Positions 1 through 9,558 of a stretch of 64,000 nt of DNA are shown piece after piece. Each line of letters opens with the position of its first letter. Position 1 is the first letter of the stretch. The stretch is taken from the NCBI GenBank assembly GCA_007115705.1, contig QXEO01002102.1, positions 1,444,509 to 1,508,508 of the forward strand, given 5' to 3'. Made by a program: the position numbers and the translations under genes. Under the pieces are notes generated by a model that made no database searches, was not told the DNA's origin, and saw only the letters and a program-made list of their open reading frames with translations. The DNA is from Dactylis glomerata. Taxonomy: Eukaryota > Streptophyta > Magnoliopsida > Poales > Poaceae.

Positions 1-2
1 AT

Positions 3-977
3 AAAGGGTGTCAAGCATGTCAGAAATTCGGGAAGATTCAGATGGTACCTGCATCAGCGATGAACCCCATCATCAAGCCTTGGCCATTCCGAGGTTGGGG
101 CATGGATATGATTGGCAAGATCAATCCTCCATCAAGCAAAGGCCACATGTGGATTTTGGCCATTACGGATTATTTCACTAAATGGGTGGAAGCCGTCCCT
201 ATGAAGTCAGTAAACTCGAAGGATGTTATCAATTTCGTGAAAGAACATGTCATTCATAGATTCGGGATTCCCCAAACTATCACGACCGATGGAGGTTCGG
301 TCTTCATTTCTCACGAGTTTAGAGAGTTCTGCGAGGACGCGGGAATTAAGCTGATTCGATCATCTCCATATTATGCTCAAGCAAATGGGCAAGCTGAAGC
401 GTCCAATCAGAGCCTTATCAAGCTGATCAAGAGAAAAATCGACGAGCACCCTAGGCGTTGGCACGAGGTTTTGTCAGAAGCTTTGTGGGCTTATCGCATG
501 TCATGTCATGGAGCGATAAAAACCTCGCCATACCATCTAGTCTATGGACAAGAAGCCGTATTGCCTTGGGAGATTACGGCTGGATCGAGACGTGTCACTT
601 TTCAGAACGATCTAACAACTGAAGAATATGCAGCCCTGATGAGTGACAGTGTTGAGGATTTAACTGAACTTAGGCTGTGGTCGCTTGAGAAGATTAAAGA
701 GAACAAAGCCAAGGTAGCTCGTGCATATAATAAGAAGGTGAGACCAAAGGAGTTCCACGTTGGGGATCTGGTATGGGAAGCTGTATTGCCATTGGGTACT
801 AAGGATGCAGCATACGGTAAATGGTCTCCGAATTGGCACGGGCCATACAGGGTCGACCAAGTTTTAAGGGGCAACGCGTACATGCTTGAGGAGCTGGACG
901 GTGTGAAATTCCCAGTGGCTGTCAACGGTCAGCATCTCAAGAAATATTTCCCAAGCATGTGGGATGATGGACAGTGA
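3..977 (+). CDS. Integrase, C-terminal part of pol (element A), partial
   Basis: This is the 3' end of a Ty3/gypsy polyprotein that joins retrotransposon cDNA to host DNA. It enters open at the left edge with the CxxC half of the integrase zinc finger (CQAC near base 15). The catalytic core follows: Asp in GWGMDMIG, Asp in TTDGGSVF and Glu in GQAEASN. The second Asp and the Glu are separated by 35 residues, the normal D,D(35)E spacing, so the catalytic triad is intact. After the core come the usual YGQEAVLPWE motif and a C-terminal domain with HVGDLVW and GPYRV. The frame ends at a TGA at 975-977 without frameshift or internal stop. The start lies outside the window. Confidence 0.9.
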   Translation, partial: KGCQACQKFGKIQMVPASAMNPIIKPWPFRGWGMDMIGKINPPSSKGHMWILAITDYFTKWVEAVPMKSVNSKDVINFVKEHVIHRFGIPQTITTDGGSVFISHEFREFCEDAGIKLIRSSPYYAQANGQAEASNQSLIKLIKRKIDEHPRRWHEVLSEALWAYRMSCHGAIKTSPYHLVYGQEAVLPWEITAGSRRVTFQNDLTTEEYAALMSDSVEDLTELRLWSLEKIKENKAKVARAYNKKVRPKEFHVGDLVWEAVLPLGTKDAAYGKWSPNWHGPYRVDQVLRGNAYMLEELDGVKFPVAVNGQHLKKYFPSMWDDGQ

Positions 978-985
978 AATATGAG

Positions 986-1095
986 GGCCGATACACGAAA
1001 TCGGCCAGTAAAAAAAATATGGGGGCCGATACATGAAATCGGCCGGTAGAAAAATACATCCAGTGAAACATGGGGGCCGATACATGAAATCGGCC
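986..1095. repeat. Three hairpin repeats, GGCCGAT / ATCGGCC
   Basis: Immediately after the integrase stop there are three copies of a 21-bp inverted repeat (986-1006, 1024-1044, 1075-1095). Each has 7-bp arms GGCCGAT and ATCGGCC around a 7-bp loop (ACACGAA or ACATGAA), separated by A-rich spacers. They lie in the short gap where the sense pol and the antisense PMD gene converge. They could act as a shared 3'-end or termination region, but that is inference. Confidence 0.75.
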
Positions 1096-1178
1096 AAATA
1101 AATAAAAAAAAACAGTGCACAGCCATCGACTCTCGAGGTTCAGACTGTTACGAGCAGGTGTCAGGTTACATGAATAAG

Positions 1179-4100
1179 CTACTGAAGGAATGCCTCGAAG
1201 GCATGGAGGGCGTCAGCACGGACACGATCCACCTGGGCGATCTCGGCTTCGTCATCATCGTCCTTGCCCGTCACTAGCTGCTTGCTCAGGGCACGTATTT
1301 CTGCCAGATCAGTCTTCAGTTGAGCTTTGAGGCCTTCTGCTTCGTCATGGGAGCGGGCGATGAATGCTTCCTTGTCATGAATGAGCTTTTTAGTCGCCCG
1401 GACCTTCTCTTCGAGATCTTCCAGTTCCTTTTTTAAGGATGCAAGCTCGGCGGCGCTGACAGAGGTGTCAGTTTTGGCATCCAAAGACGCCTTTTTCTCA
1501 TTGAGCCGCTGGCATTTGGCTGTAATATCGGCCTTCAGTGGGAGTTGGGCGTGGCGTAGATTGATCCTCTCACGAGCCAATTTCACCCTTGACCCGTAGA
1601 AAGACAGAGTCACAACTGGCCAAAGCTTCACCTGCAACGCTACCGGGAGTTGGTCCTTGATTTCGTCAAGAACACTCTTCACCTCTTCAGAACCCTCGAC
1701 CAACTTCTCGATTGGGGAGGATAGCAAGGCTTTGAGACGCTGGAATTGAGGTAGAACAGCGCTTGCTCGTGGTTCATCGTTGGCGACAGAGGGAGCTGGT
1801 TCGATGGATTCAGGGTCGAACGTCAGCAAGCCTGAGATATCACAACCCTGGCAGGCAGAAGTGGCGTCAGTATGCATCAAACAGGGAAGGATGAGTCGAA
1901 AGAAGCGAACATACCTCTCCTGAGATCAGGGGGAAAGCCGACGGCGAGACAATCGGCTCGTGTGTTGTTGCTGATGGCTTGGCCAGATTGGCAACCGTTT
2001 TATCTATACCTTCAGGGATTACTAGATCCAGGCTTGCGGAAGGCATCGACACTTCCTCGACTTTCCCACTAGGAGTGTCCTTCGTCTGCATGAAAGGTGC
2101 TTAGCCGATGTGAATAGCAATGAATCGGCATAAAAAGGAGTGGTAAGAGTATGGAGGATAATTACTTGCGAAGCCTCCTGGCTCGGAGAAGAAGTTTGCA
2201 GTCCCTTGCGAGCCCTCTTGGGGCTCACAGCTTGCCCCGCCTCGATTGATGCTCGGGGGGCAACAGGTTTAGGAACATGCCTTTTCCTGGAAGCCGATGG
2301 TGGCACATCTGGCTGGCTCGGTGTGGTGGTTCTCTCAGAGTCTGCTGAGCTTGAATCTCCTCGGTTGGATGGTGTTTCCTCGCTGGAGGTGTCTTCGATG
2401 GAGACCTGTAAGAAAGGGAGAGTTGGTAAGCACGAGCATGTTTACAAAGATAAATGAGATCAACCAAGGCATGAATCAGCGTACGTGCGAGCTCTCTGGA
2501 GAAGGGCTCCGGCGCCTCGAAGTTTTCTTGGCCACTATCTTCCTCACCGCCGTTCTTGTTTTAGTTGGAACTCGGGGGGCAGCTGACCCGGAAGTTGCTT
2601 GGCTCTTGGAAGCCGATTTTGGTAATATCGGCTGGTTCTGCATCACGACCTGTTTCAAAGGTGGCGAGTTTTTGCAGAAAAGGACCACAGGAGCCGGTGG
2701 GAGGAATTCGAAGGGGGAGCCATCCTCGTTGGTAGGTTCTGGACCATCTTGTCGCTGCAAGAAGACAGAGCAGGATATTAAAAGCATCGTCGTGAGCTGC
2801 ATCAAGAAAATTTACAAGTAGCAATACCTGTTCTACGGGGATGTCATATTCAGCATCGAGCTGTTCCAGCAATGGTCCCAGAGCTCTTCTGAAGGCATGA
2901 GTCTTCCACATCGACCACCAGTCCTCAAAACCATCGGTTGATGAAGCGAAAGTGAGGTTGTTAGGAATTGGGATGGTCAGAACATCGAAGAAGGAATAAC
3001 ACCTCTGACTGATGAGAGAATCGGGCAGGTCAGCTCTGCTCTCTATGAGGTGGTGGAGAAAGAAATGGGGAGGTACTTGCCCAAGGCCAAATTGCCGAGC
3101 TGCTACGACCGGCTGGTAGAACTCGTATCCAGGCTTGATTATTCTGTTGGATGTGCTCATGCCAACTGGGAGGAAGCAGGGACGGATCACGGTGGAAAAT
3201 AGTTGCCGAGTGCTGGTGTCATCGGCAAAGTTGTCCAGCCTAAAGGAGGTTGGATTTTCAAAATTTTCCGATTCCTCCGTGTAAGGAAAGAAGATAGGAT
3301 TGTCCAGGCCTTGGAAGAAAATGCTGAACCACTTGGATGCTTCATGAGGGATCAGTTTACTACTTGGCAGGCTATACAGAGCTTGGCCGTAGCTAGTGCA
3401 TCGGATCTGCTTCCCTTTGGCATCTGGAAAGGTGCAACTGGCCAAAAGGGGGAAGTTTGGGATATGGTTTTGAAAGTACAGCTGAGCCCATAGTTGAATA
3501 AACCACCAAGGACCTCCTGTTTTGACTGCTATGTGGGAGGATAGTTTGACAGACATCAACTGGAGATATCGATAGACTTCTCCAAGGAACAGTTTGCCGA
3601 TGCCAAGTTGAGTGCCTCTGGCAAGTTCGTAGGCCAAGGGAAGATAATTCTTGGTTGGAGCAAGGGAAGGGCCACAGAATATGAAATGTTCCAGCCAGAA
3701 ATTGAGGAAGGCCGTGTGTTCTTTCTCTGTGACAGGGCCCTTAGTTTTCATGTGGCTTCGAAGATAAGCACCCCAGTTCGTGCAATCTGTTTTGGAAGAA
3801 AGCTTGAAGGGGACTTTTGGCAGCATAAAAGCAGAGGGGCTGGGTGATGTGACGTCCAGACCAGTAATCATCACCACGTCTAACAGAGTTGGTGTCATGG
3901 GGCCGTGGCCGAACATGAAGCAGTTCAGAGCGTCAGACCAGAAATAGCCGATGGTTTTTAGAAGATTTTCATGCTTCTCAAGGGGAGACAATGACAAAGA
4001 CAAGGCATCGGCTATTCCCGTGGTTTCCCATTGGGGTTGGTAAGTTTTGGCTACCCTACTGTACCAAGAAACCCAATATTCGGGAGGATTAGGCCAGGCT

Positions 4101-4389
4101 CGTAAGCAGTCGGCCCAAGAATCCAAATCTAAGTTTTGGCTTACGAAGGGGATTCTGTTTGCCTCGCAAGAGATTAGATGGGCAGGACTAGATTCTGCAC
4201 GGGGGCCAAGGCAGAGAGAATTTGGGATAGAAGGATGCGGCAGCAGAATGTCTGAAACCTAAATGATGGGATAAAGCATTAATTCAGGTGTTTGCTGTTA
4301 ACTCTAGCACCGTGCTCGGATTGCGAGGAACAGTTAAGGATTACCTTCAGACCGGAGACCGCTGTGTTGGCGCTGGACGATTCAGCCAT
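1179..4389 (-). CDS. Antisense spliced gene with plant mobile domain (PMD), element A
   Basis: I read six exons on the minus strand: 4389-4345, 4258-2828, 2754-2485, 2405-2166, 2085-1915 and 1847-1179. Every intron has GT..AG ends, every junction is phase 0, and no stop interrupts the roughly 941 codons. The start is the ATG at 4389 (MAESSSANTAV). Exon 2 holds the PMD-like region, with motifs such as WVSWYSRV, FWSDALNCFMFGHG, DVVMITGLDV and GGPWWFIQLW. Exons 3-5 are Ser/Pro-rich with basic clusters (RKIVAKK, PKRARK) that look like nuclear signals. Exon 6 is a charged coiled coil. PMD (PF10536) occurs in transposases, in host MAIN-type proteins and in antisense ORFs of Tat-lineage retrotransposons. 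The role of the gene here is unknown. The gene converges on pol. Intron calls were made by eye. Confidence 0.75.
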
Positions 4390-4822
4390 CTAATTTGCCG
4401 GCGGAGATGGATCTATGCGGTGGGGAATCTAGGGTTCGTGTCGCCGTGAGCCCGATTTGTTCAATGAGGCAATTGGAGGTCTGAGTTAGCCTTTTTGAAG
4501 ATGGTTGCAGGTTACCGTTGAAATTGGAAAGTGACCGCTCAGACTTGTCTAAATAAGCGACCGAGTTTGACCTTGCCAACGTTTGTGGGAAAAAGCCGAT
4601 GTGTTGCCATCGGCTCTTTAGGTTTTGACTTGGTTGACCATATCAAGCGTGGTATGGTGAAAGCCGATTCGTTACTATCGGCTTTTGGAACGTTGACCTA
4701 TTTGACTATCGGCAAAATCAAATGGGGAAAAGCAAGCTTTGTTGATTCCAAAGATGGTTGTTTACAACGGAGCCGATTGCTTACAAAATAGAGATCTACT
4801 ACTAGTACTACTACTTCCTAAT
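4390..4822. other. Spacer between the two antisense genes of element A
   Basis: I see no coding capacity here. The stretch contains two perfect short inverted repeats (4594-4600 with 4609-4615, and 4661-4668 with 4677-4684) built from AGCCGAT / ATCGGCT. It should include the 5' leader and promoter of the PMD gene, but no clear TATA box stands out upstream of 4389. Confidence 0.5.
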
Positions 4823-5323
4823 CTAAAAAGCGGCGTCGGCGTCGTCGCTGTTGCCATTGCCGCCGCCGTCTTCGCTGTCATCGGCGCTGCTGCTGGCGTA
4901 GTCCTCACCGCTGCTGCTAAAGTTGGCAGCGGGGGCCTCTTCGTCCTCGTCGTCGTCGTCGGTGTCCTCGCTGGACCCGGCGCGGAAGCGCTTCACCGGC
5001 GGGTACTCGTCGGAGGAGGTGTCCTCCTCTGCTTCTTCCTCCTCATCGGAGGAGCCGATGTCCTCGCCCCAGGACACGGCGTCGTCGGCGCTCTCCGCCT
5101 CCAGTTCCCCGTCGACGAGGAGTTGGAGGTCTTCCTCGCCGTCGGTCATGGACTCGTCGTCCTCTGACTGGGCGGCGAAGTCCCAGTCTCTCTCGTCCCA
5201 CCATTGTGGGGCGAGAGCTTCGTACGCCGCCATCGGCGGGTGCTCCGGCGTCGGCTCCCGGTTGACGGAGTCGGATGATTGGTAGGAAAGGCCGGATGTG
5301 TTGGAGGAAGAAGAGGAGTCCAT
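4823..5323 (-). CDS. Antisense acidic Ser/Asp/Glu-rich protein, element A
   Basis: An uninterrupted 166-codon frame begins with MDSSSSSNTSG in a strong plant start context (GCCATGG) and ends at 4823. The protein has a Ser-rich N-terminus, a WWDERDWDF patch and long acidic runs (SSDEEEEAEED, DTDDDDEDEE). One basic cluster (VKRFR) lies between acidic blocks. The composition resembles acidic nuclear or chromatin-associated proteins, but I recognise no domain. It lies between the PMD gene and the 3' LTR on the same strand as the PMD gene, with a TATA-like box about 60 bp upstream. Low-complexity composition inflates chance ORFs, and the opposite strand is also open, so expression should not be assumed. 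Confidence 0.5.
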   Translation of the reverse strand: MDSSSSSNTSGLSYQSSDSVNREPTPEHPPMAAYEALAPQWWDERDWDFAAQSEDDESMTDGEEDLQLLVDGELEAESADDAVSWGEDIGSSDEEEEAEEDTSSDEYPPVKRFRAGSSEDTDDDDEDEEAPAANFSSSGEDYASSSADDSEDGGGNGNSDDADAAF

Positions 5324-5383
5324 GGCGGAGGAAGAGGGTTTTTTGGCTATGGGAGAAGAATGAGGATGCAAATGGTTCGGATA

Positions 5384-5394
5384 GATTTAAATAA
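5384..5394 (-). promoter_or_regulatory. TATA-like box upstream of the acidic antisense ORF
   Basis: On the minus strand the sequence TTATTTAAATC lies about 60 bp upstream of the ATG at 5323, a plausible distance for a plant core promoter with a short leader. It lies just outside the 3' LTR, so it would be an internal antisense promoter of the element. Confidence 0.4.
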
Positions 5395-5601
5395 GGGGAA
5401 TAGTGGAAGGTGGTTCAATGCCATAGCGGTTTCCGAGGATGTGGTGCCAGAGTTGTCAAATCGTGCACTGCGGAGAAGTTGATAAGGCGAGGCATCATGA
5501 TGAGGAGGCGATATGACGGTTCTGCTCTGCAACGCGTGACCCGATGAAGAAAAAAAACAGAGTGGTTTTGGAATTATTATTGCCAAAACCAGGGGGGCAT
5601 G

Positions 5602-6733
5602 TGTTATCGCCACATTTTGGCCAAATGAGGAGATGGGCCGTAATCAAGATGGGCTTGGAGGCTGGATCGGCCTTGCGCGTGGATTTGGGCTAATTGTCCG
5701 TGTATCTGTATATTATGATAGAGTTCGTTTCGGTTTAAGCAAGAGATAGAGTTGTTAGGTTTATTCCAAAGATAGAAAGTCTCCGGACTATAAATATGTA
5801 CCTAGGGTTATTGAGAAAGGAGGACGACCACGTTCGCAAAAAACACAATCTCGGCGCATCGCCACCCCTTGTTTCGAGGGTTTCTTTCAGGTAAGCGTCG
5901 TGCTGCCTAGATCGCATCTTGCGATCTAGGCAGCATCTGCTTATGTCTTATTTGGTATTGCTCGTACTGAAGCCTTGTTGATGGCGAGTAATACTGTTAT
6001 CGTAGATCTGTTTGGGCTAGTATCGGTGTTTTTGGTTATGTTTGCTTAGTCATGCTGCCCCTAGAGATCTCGCTGCCTTTGCACCTATTTTGGGTGTAAG
6101 GGCAGCATCTTGCTTGATCTTTATTCAGTCGATTCAATCTGTCATAGTTGTTCCTTGTTCTCCAAGGATTAGTTTAATATCCGCATGGTTAGGCCTCACA
6201 AACGGGTTGAACGATCCAGTAGTACGTAAGGATATGGTTTGCCAATTCGAGAGGAGTTGTTCCGGGAATTGACTCTACGTTGGTTTTTTGGCCTCCTCTA
6301 GGGTTAGTTTTCCGTTATCGTTCGTATCTACCAGGCTCAATTACGTGTGGGATGTTCCAATTATGTGGTGAAAGCGTTAAACTGTCGTAGATCGATTTGA
6401 CTTGTATCGATAAAGCAAAACCCCATGTTATCGTAGATCCAATGCAGATCCATGGGACAATCGGCTACCTGAGCCGATTCGCAGAGAAACCTGAGAGCCG
6501 ATCGAGGCTCGTATTTAACGTTTACGTGTCTGCCATGCAGGAAACTAATCGAAGCAATCCATCACCTTCCTGATCAGGTATAGGTCAGGTGGCACGCCCT
6601 CGCATCAGCCAGGACGTGTGCCGGAGTTTTGCGGGCCGTTGACCGAGGGACCAGGGCCCACCAGCAGCTCTGGGAGCCTCCCGGCTCTTCGTGTTGCTCG
6701 TCGCTGCTCGCCGGTGGGTTTTGACAGGCAACA
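5602..6733 (+). repeat. 3' LTR of element A
   Basis: The LTR starts TGTTATCGCC after a G-rich tract (AGGGGGGCATG, the likely polypurine tract) and ends GACAGGCAACA, so the ends form TGTT..AACA. A TATA box CTATAAATA is at 5788-5796. At 6734 the sequence changes to the pol frame of element B. The left boundary could shift by two bases (TGTG..). The matching 5' LTR is outside the window. Confidence 0.65.
5788..5796 (+). promoter_or_regulatory. TATA box of the element A LTR
   Basis: CTATAAATA sits about 190 bp into the LTR. It would set transcription start about 30 bp downstream and so divide the LTR into U3 and R/U5. Confidence 0.6.
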
Positions 6734-9558
6734 GTTGAGTGATGAGCGACTTAGCCACAACAAAGAAAGTGAGAACCACAAGCCATATATGAGCGATAGA
6801 ACCACCCACGCCTTGATTGCCACCAAAAGTGAGATGAGGGCTTTACACCACAACCCATCCACATTACACTTTGTGCTCATTTGCAAGGGCACCATTCTAA
6901 CTTCTAATGATCATTCCATGATTCCTTCTCCTTTGTTGTCTCTTTTGAAGGAATTTCAAGATGTTTTCCCGGACGAACTTCCTCATGGACTACCACCTCT
7001 ACGCGGCATCGAACATCGGATCGACCTCATTCCGGGCGCCCCCTTCCAAACCGCACCGCGTACCGCACAAATCTGGAGGAGACAAAGGAGATCGAACGTC
7101 AAATTCATGACCTTCTACAAAAAGGGTATGTTCGTGAAAGCCTATCTCCTTGTGCCGTCCCGGTAATTCTTGTCCCCAAGAGTGATGACACACTTCGAAT
7201 GTGTATGGATTGTCGTCCCATCAATGCCATTACCGTTCGTTATCACCATCCTATTCCTCGCTTAGATGACATGCTTGATGAGCTTGCGGGTTCCACTATA
7301 TTTTATAAAATAGATCTTCGTAGTGGATACCATCAAATACGCATGGCCATAGGCGATGAATGGAAGACGGCATTCAAGACCAAACTTGGTCTCTATGAAT
7401 GGCTTGTCATGCCTTTTGGTTTGTCTAATGCTCCGTCAACTTTTATGCGTCTTATGAACCACGTTTTGCGATCTTTCATTGGTAAATTTGTTGTGGTTTA
7501 TTTTGACGACATCCTCATTTATAGCAAGTCATTTTCGAACCATGTTTCCCATGTTGAGCAAGTTTTGCACGTTCTTCGCAAAGAAAAGCTTTATGCAAAC
7601 CTTCCAAAGTGTAACTTTGCTCAAAACAATTTGGTTTTTCTTGGATTCGTTATCTCTCATAATGGCATTGAAGTAGACACTTCCAAAATTGAGGCCATAC
7701 GGAATTGGCCAACACCAACAACGGTTGGCCAAGTGAGAAGTTTTCATGGCCTAGCCGGATTTTACCGTCGCTTTGTTAAAGATTTTAGCACCATTGCTTG
7801 CCCTCTAAACGAGCTTACGAAGAAAAATGTACCTTTCGTTTGGGGCAAAGCTCAACAACATGCTTTCGATGAACTAAAGAAACGCCTTATGGAGGCACCA
7901 TTGCTTGTTTTACCCGATTTCCAACAAACATTTGAAATTGAATGTGATGCTAGTGGAATTGGCATAGGTGGTGTTCTCATGCAAAATGGACGCCCCGTTG
8001 CTTATCATAGTGAAAAGTTGGATGGTGCACGCCTCAACTATTCAATTTATGACAAAGAACTCTTTGCTCTTGTTCGTGTTTTGGAAGTTTGGCAACATTA
8101 TCTTTGGCCAAAAGAATTTATCATCCATTCGGACCATGAATCCTTGAAGTTTTTGAAAAGCCAAGCAAATTTGAACAAGCGTCATGCCAAGTGGGTTGAG
8201 TTCATTGAATCTTTCCCTTATGTCGTCAAGTACAAAAAGGGCAAAGAAAATGTGGTCGCGGATGCTTTATCTCGCAAAAATACCAATCTTCTCACTCGCA
8301 TTGACACACATATTTTGGGTTTGGATGAGCTACCGCATTTGTATCCTTTCGATTCTTTCTTTGGAACCATATTTGAACAATGCTCGACCTCCCGAAGGGT
8401 AGATGATTTCTATTTGCATGACGGTTTCCTTTTTAAGGCTAACAAGTTATGCATTCCCGAGTCCTCTCTTCGTATGTTGTTATTGCAAGAGGCACATGGT
8501 GGAGGACTAATGGGACATTTCGGACGTGAGAAGACTTATGCAATGCTTTCAACACACTACTTTTGGCCAAGAATGTACCGAGACGTCGAGAGGCACGTCC
8601 AACGATGCGCTACATGCATACAAGCTAAGTCCAAAACTAATTCCTTTGGTCTCTACATGCCTTTACCTATTCCACATGCACCTTGGTCGGACATTAGCAT
8701 GGATTTTGTTTTGGGTTTGCCTCGTACACGCAATGGACATGATTCAATATTTGTGGTAGTTGACCGTTTTTCCAAAATGGCGCATTTCATCCCTTGTCAC
8801 AAGACCGACGATGCTTCACATATTGCTACTTTGTTTTTCAGGGATATCATTCGACTTCATGGGTTTCCAACAAGCATCGTCTCGGATCGCGACGTCAAGT
8901 TCATGAGCTACTTATGGAAGACCCTAATGGCCAAGCTAGGGATCAAGCTCCTCTTTTCTTCATCATCACATACACAAACGGATGGGCAAACCGAAGTGGT
9001 GAACCGGAGTCTTGGGAACCTACTCCGTGTGTTGATCAAGAAGAACCCCAAGTCATGGGAGGAATGCATTCCTCATGCGGAGTTCGCCTACAACCGCGCC
9101 GAACATAGAATCACCAAGCGAAGCCCCTTCGAGATCGTCTATGGGTTCAACCCACCAACGACACTCGGCCTTCTTCCACTCCCGCTTCACGAGCGCGTCA
9201 ACATGGACATCACCAAGCGTGCCGACATCATGAAGAACTTGCACGAGAGCACAAGGAAGACAATTGAAGACCATGTCAATCGCCATACCACCATGATCAA
9301 CAAGAACAAGACTCCACGCATCTTCGAGGAGGGCGACCTTGTTTGGATTCATTTGAGCAAGGAACAATTCAAAACTCAAGCCACGAAGTGATGGCCCCTT
9401 CAAGGTTCTCAAGCGCATCAACGACAACGCTTACGTCATCGACATTCCAACTTCCAAGTACCTCGTGAGCAACACCTTCAACATCAAGGACCTATCCCCC
9501 TTTCATGGTGAGATGATCGATGAAGAGTCGAGGTCGACTCTTTCCCAAGGGGGGGAGA
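6734..9558 (+). pseudogene. CRM-type pol (RT, RNase H, integrase), frameshifted
   Basis: The polyprotein fragment begins in the region upstream of RT (frame of 6618-7166) and reads EFQDVFPDELPHGLPP. Near the C-run at about 7040 it shifts into the frame that holds RT (YFDDIL), RNase H (SDHESLKFL, VVADALSRK) and integrase. The integrase keeps its HHCC finger and the catalytic Asp, Asp, Glu (MDFVLG, SDRDVKF, GQTEVVNR). At about 9385 an indel produces a TGA, and the next block (GPFKVLKRIND) continues in another frame. A third shift at the G-run near 9550 separates this from the C-terminal CR-like motif in the LTR. RT and integrase domains are intact, but no single protein could be made. Confidence 0.85.
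9543..9558 (+). promoter_or_regulatory. Polypurine tract of element B
   Basis: The run CCCAAGGGGGGGAGA lies directly before the LTR start TGATGTGGGG and would prime plus-strand DNA synthesis. Confidence 0.65.

Larger units (their letters stand above)
1..6733 (+). mobile_element. Element A: 3' part of a Tat-lineage Ty3/gypsy element
   Basis: The segment reads, in order, end of integrase (plus), hairpin repeats, an antisense spliced PMD gene, an antisense acidic ORF and a terminal LTR of about 1.1 kb. Integrase followed by an antisense PMD gene and then the 3' LTR is known for Tat-lineage grass elements. The 5' LTR, gag, protease, RT and RNase H would lie left of the window. The element ends at 6733, where the pol frame of a CRM-type element starts abruptly, so A was probably inserted into B. 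The predicted target duplication is GTTGA (6734-6738), and its left copy should abut the unseen 5' LTR of A. Confidence 0.8.

Noticed and set aside
1179..4389. Host PMD gene interrupted by retrotransposons
   Set aside because: It lies exactly between integrase and the 3' LTR of the same element, a known place for antisense PMD ORFs, and its motifs recur in the element DNA.
4739..5285. Hydrophobic and Ser-rich frames on the plus strand opposite the acidic ORF
   Set aside because: They mirror the GAC/GAG/TCC-rich codons of the minus-strand ORF. The minus strand has the better start context and a TATA-like box.
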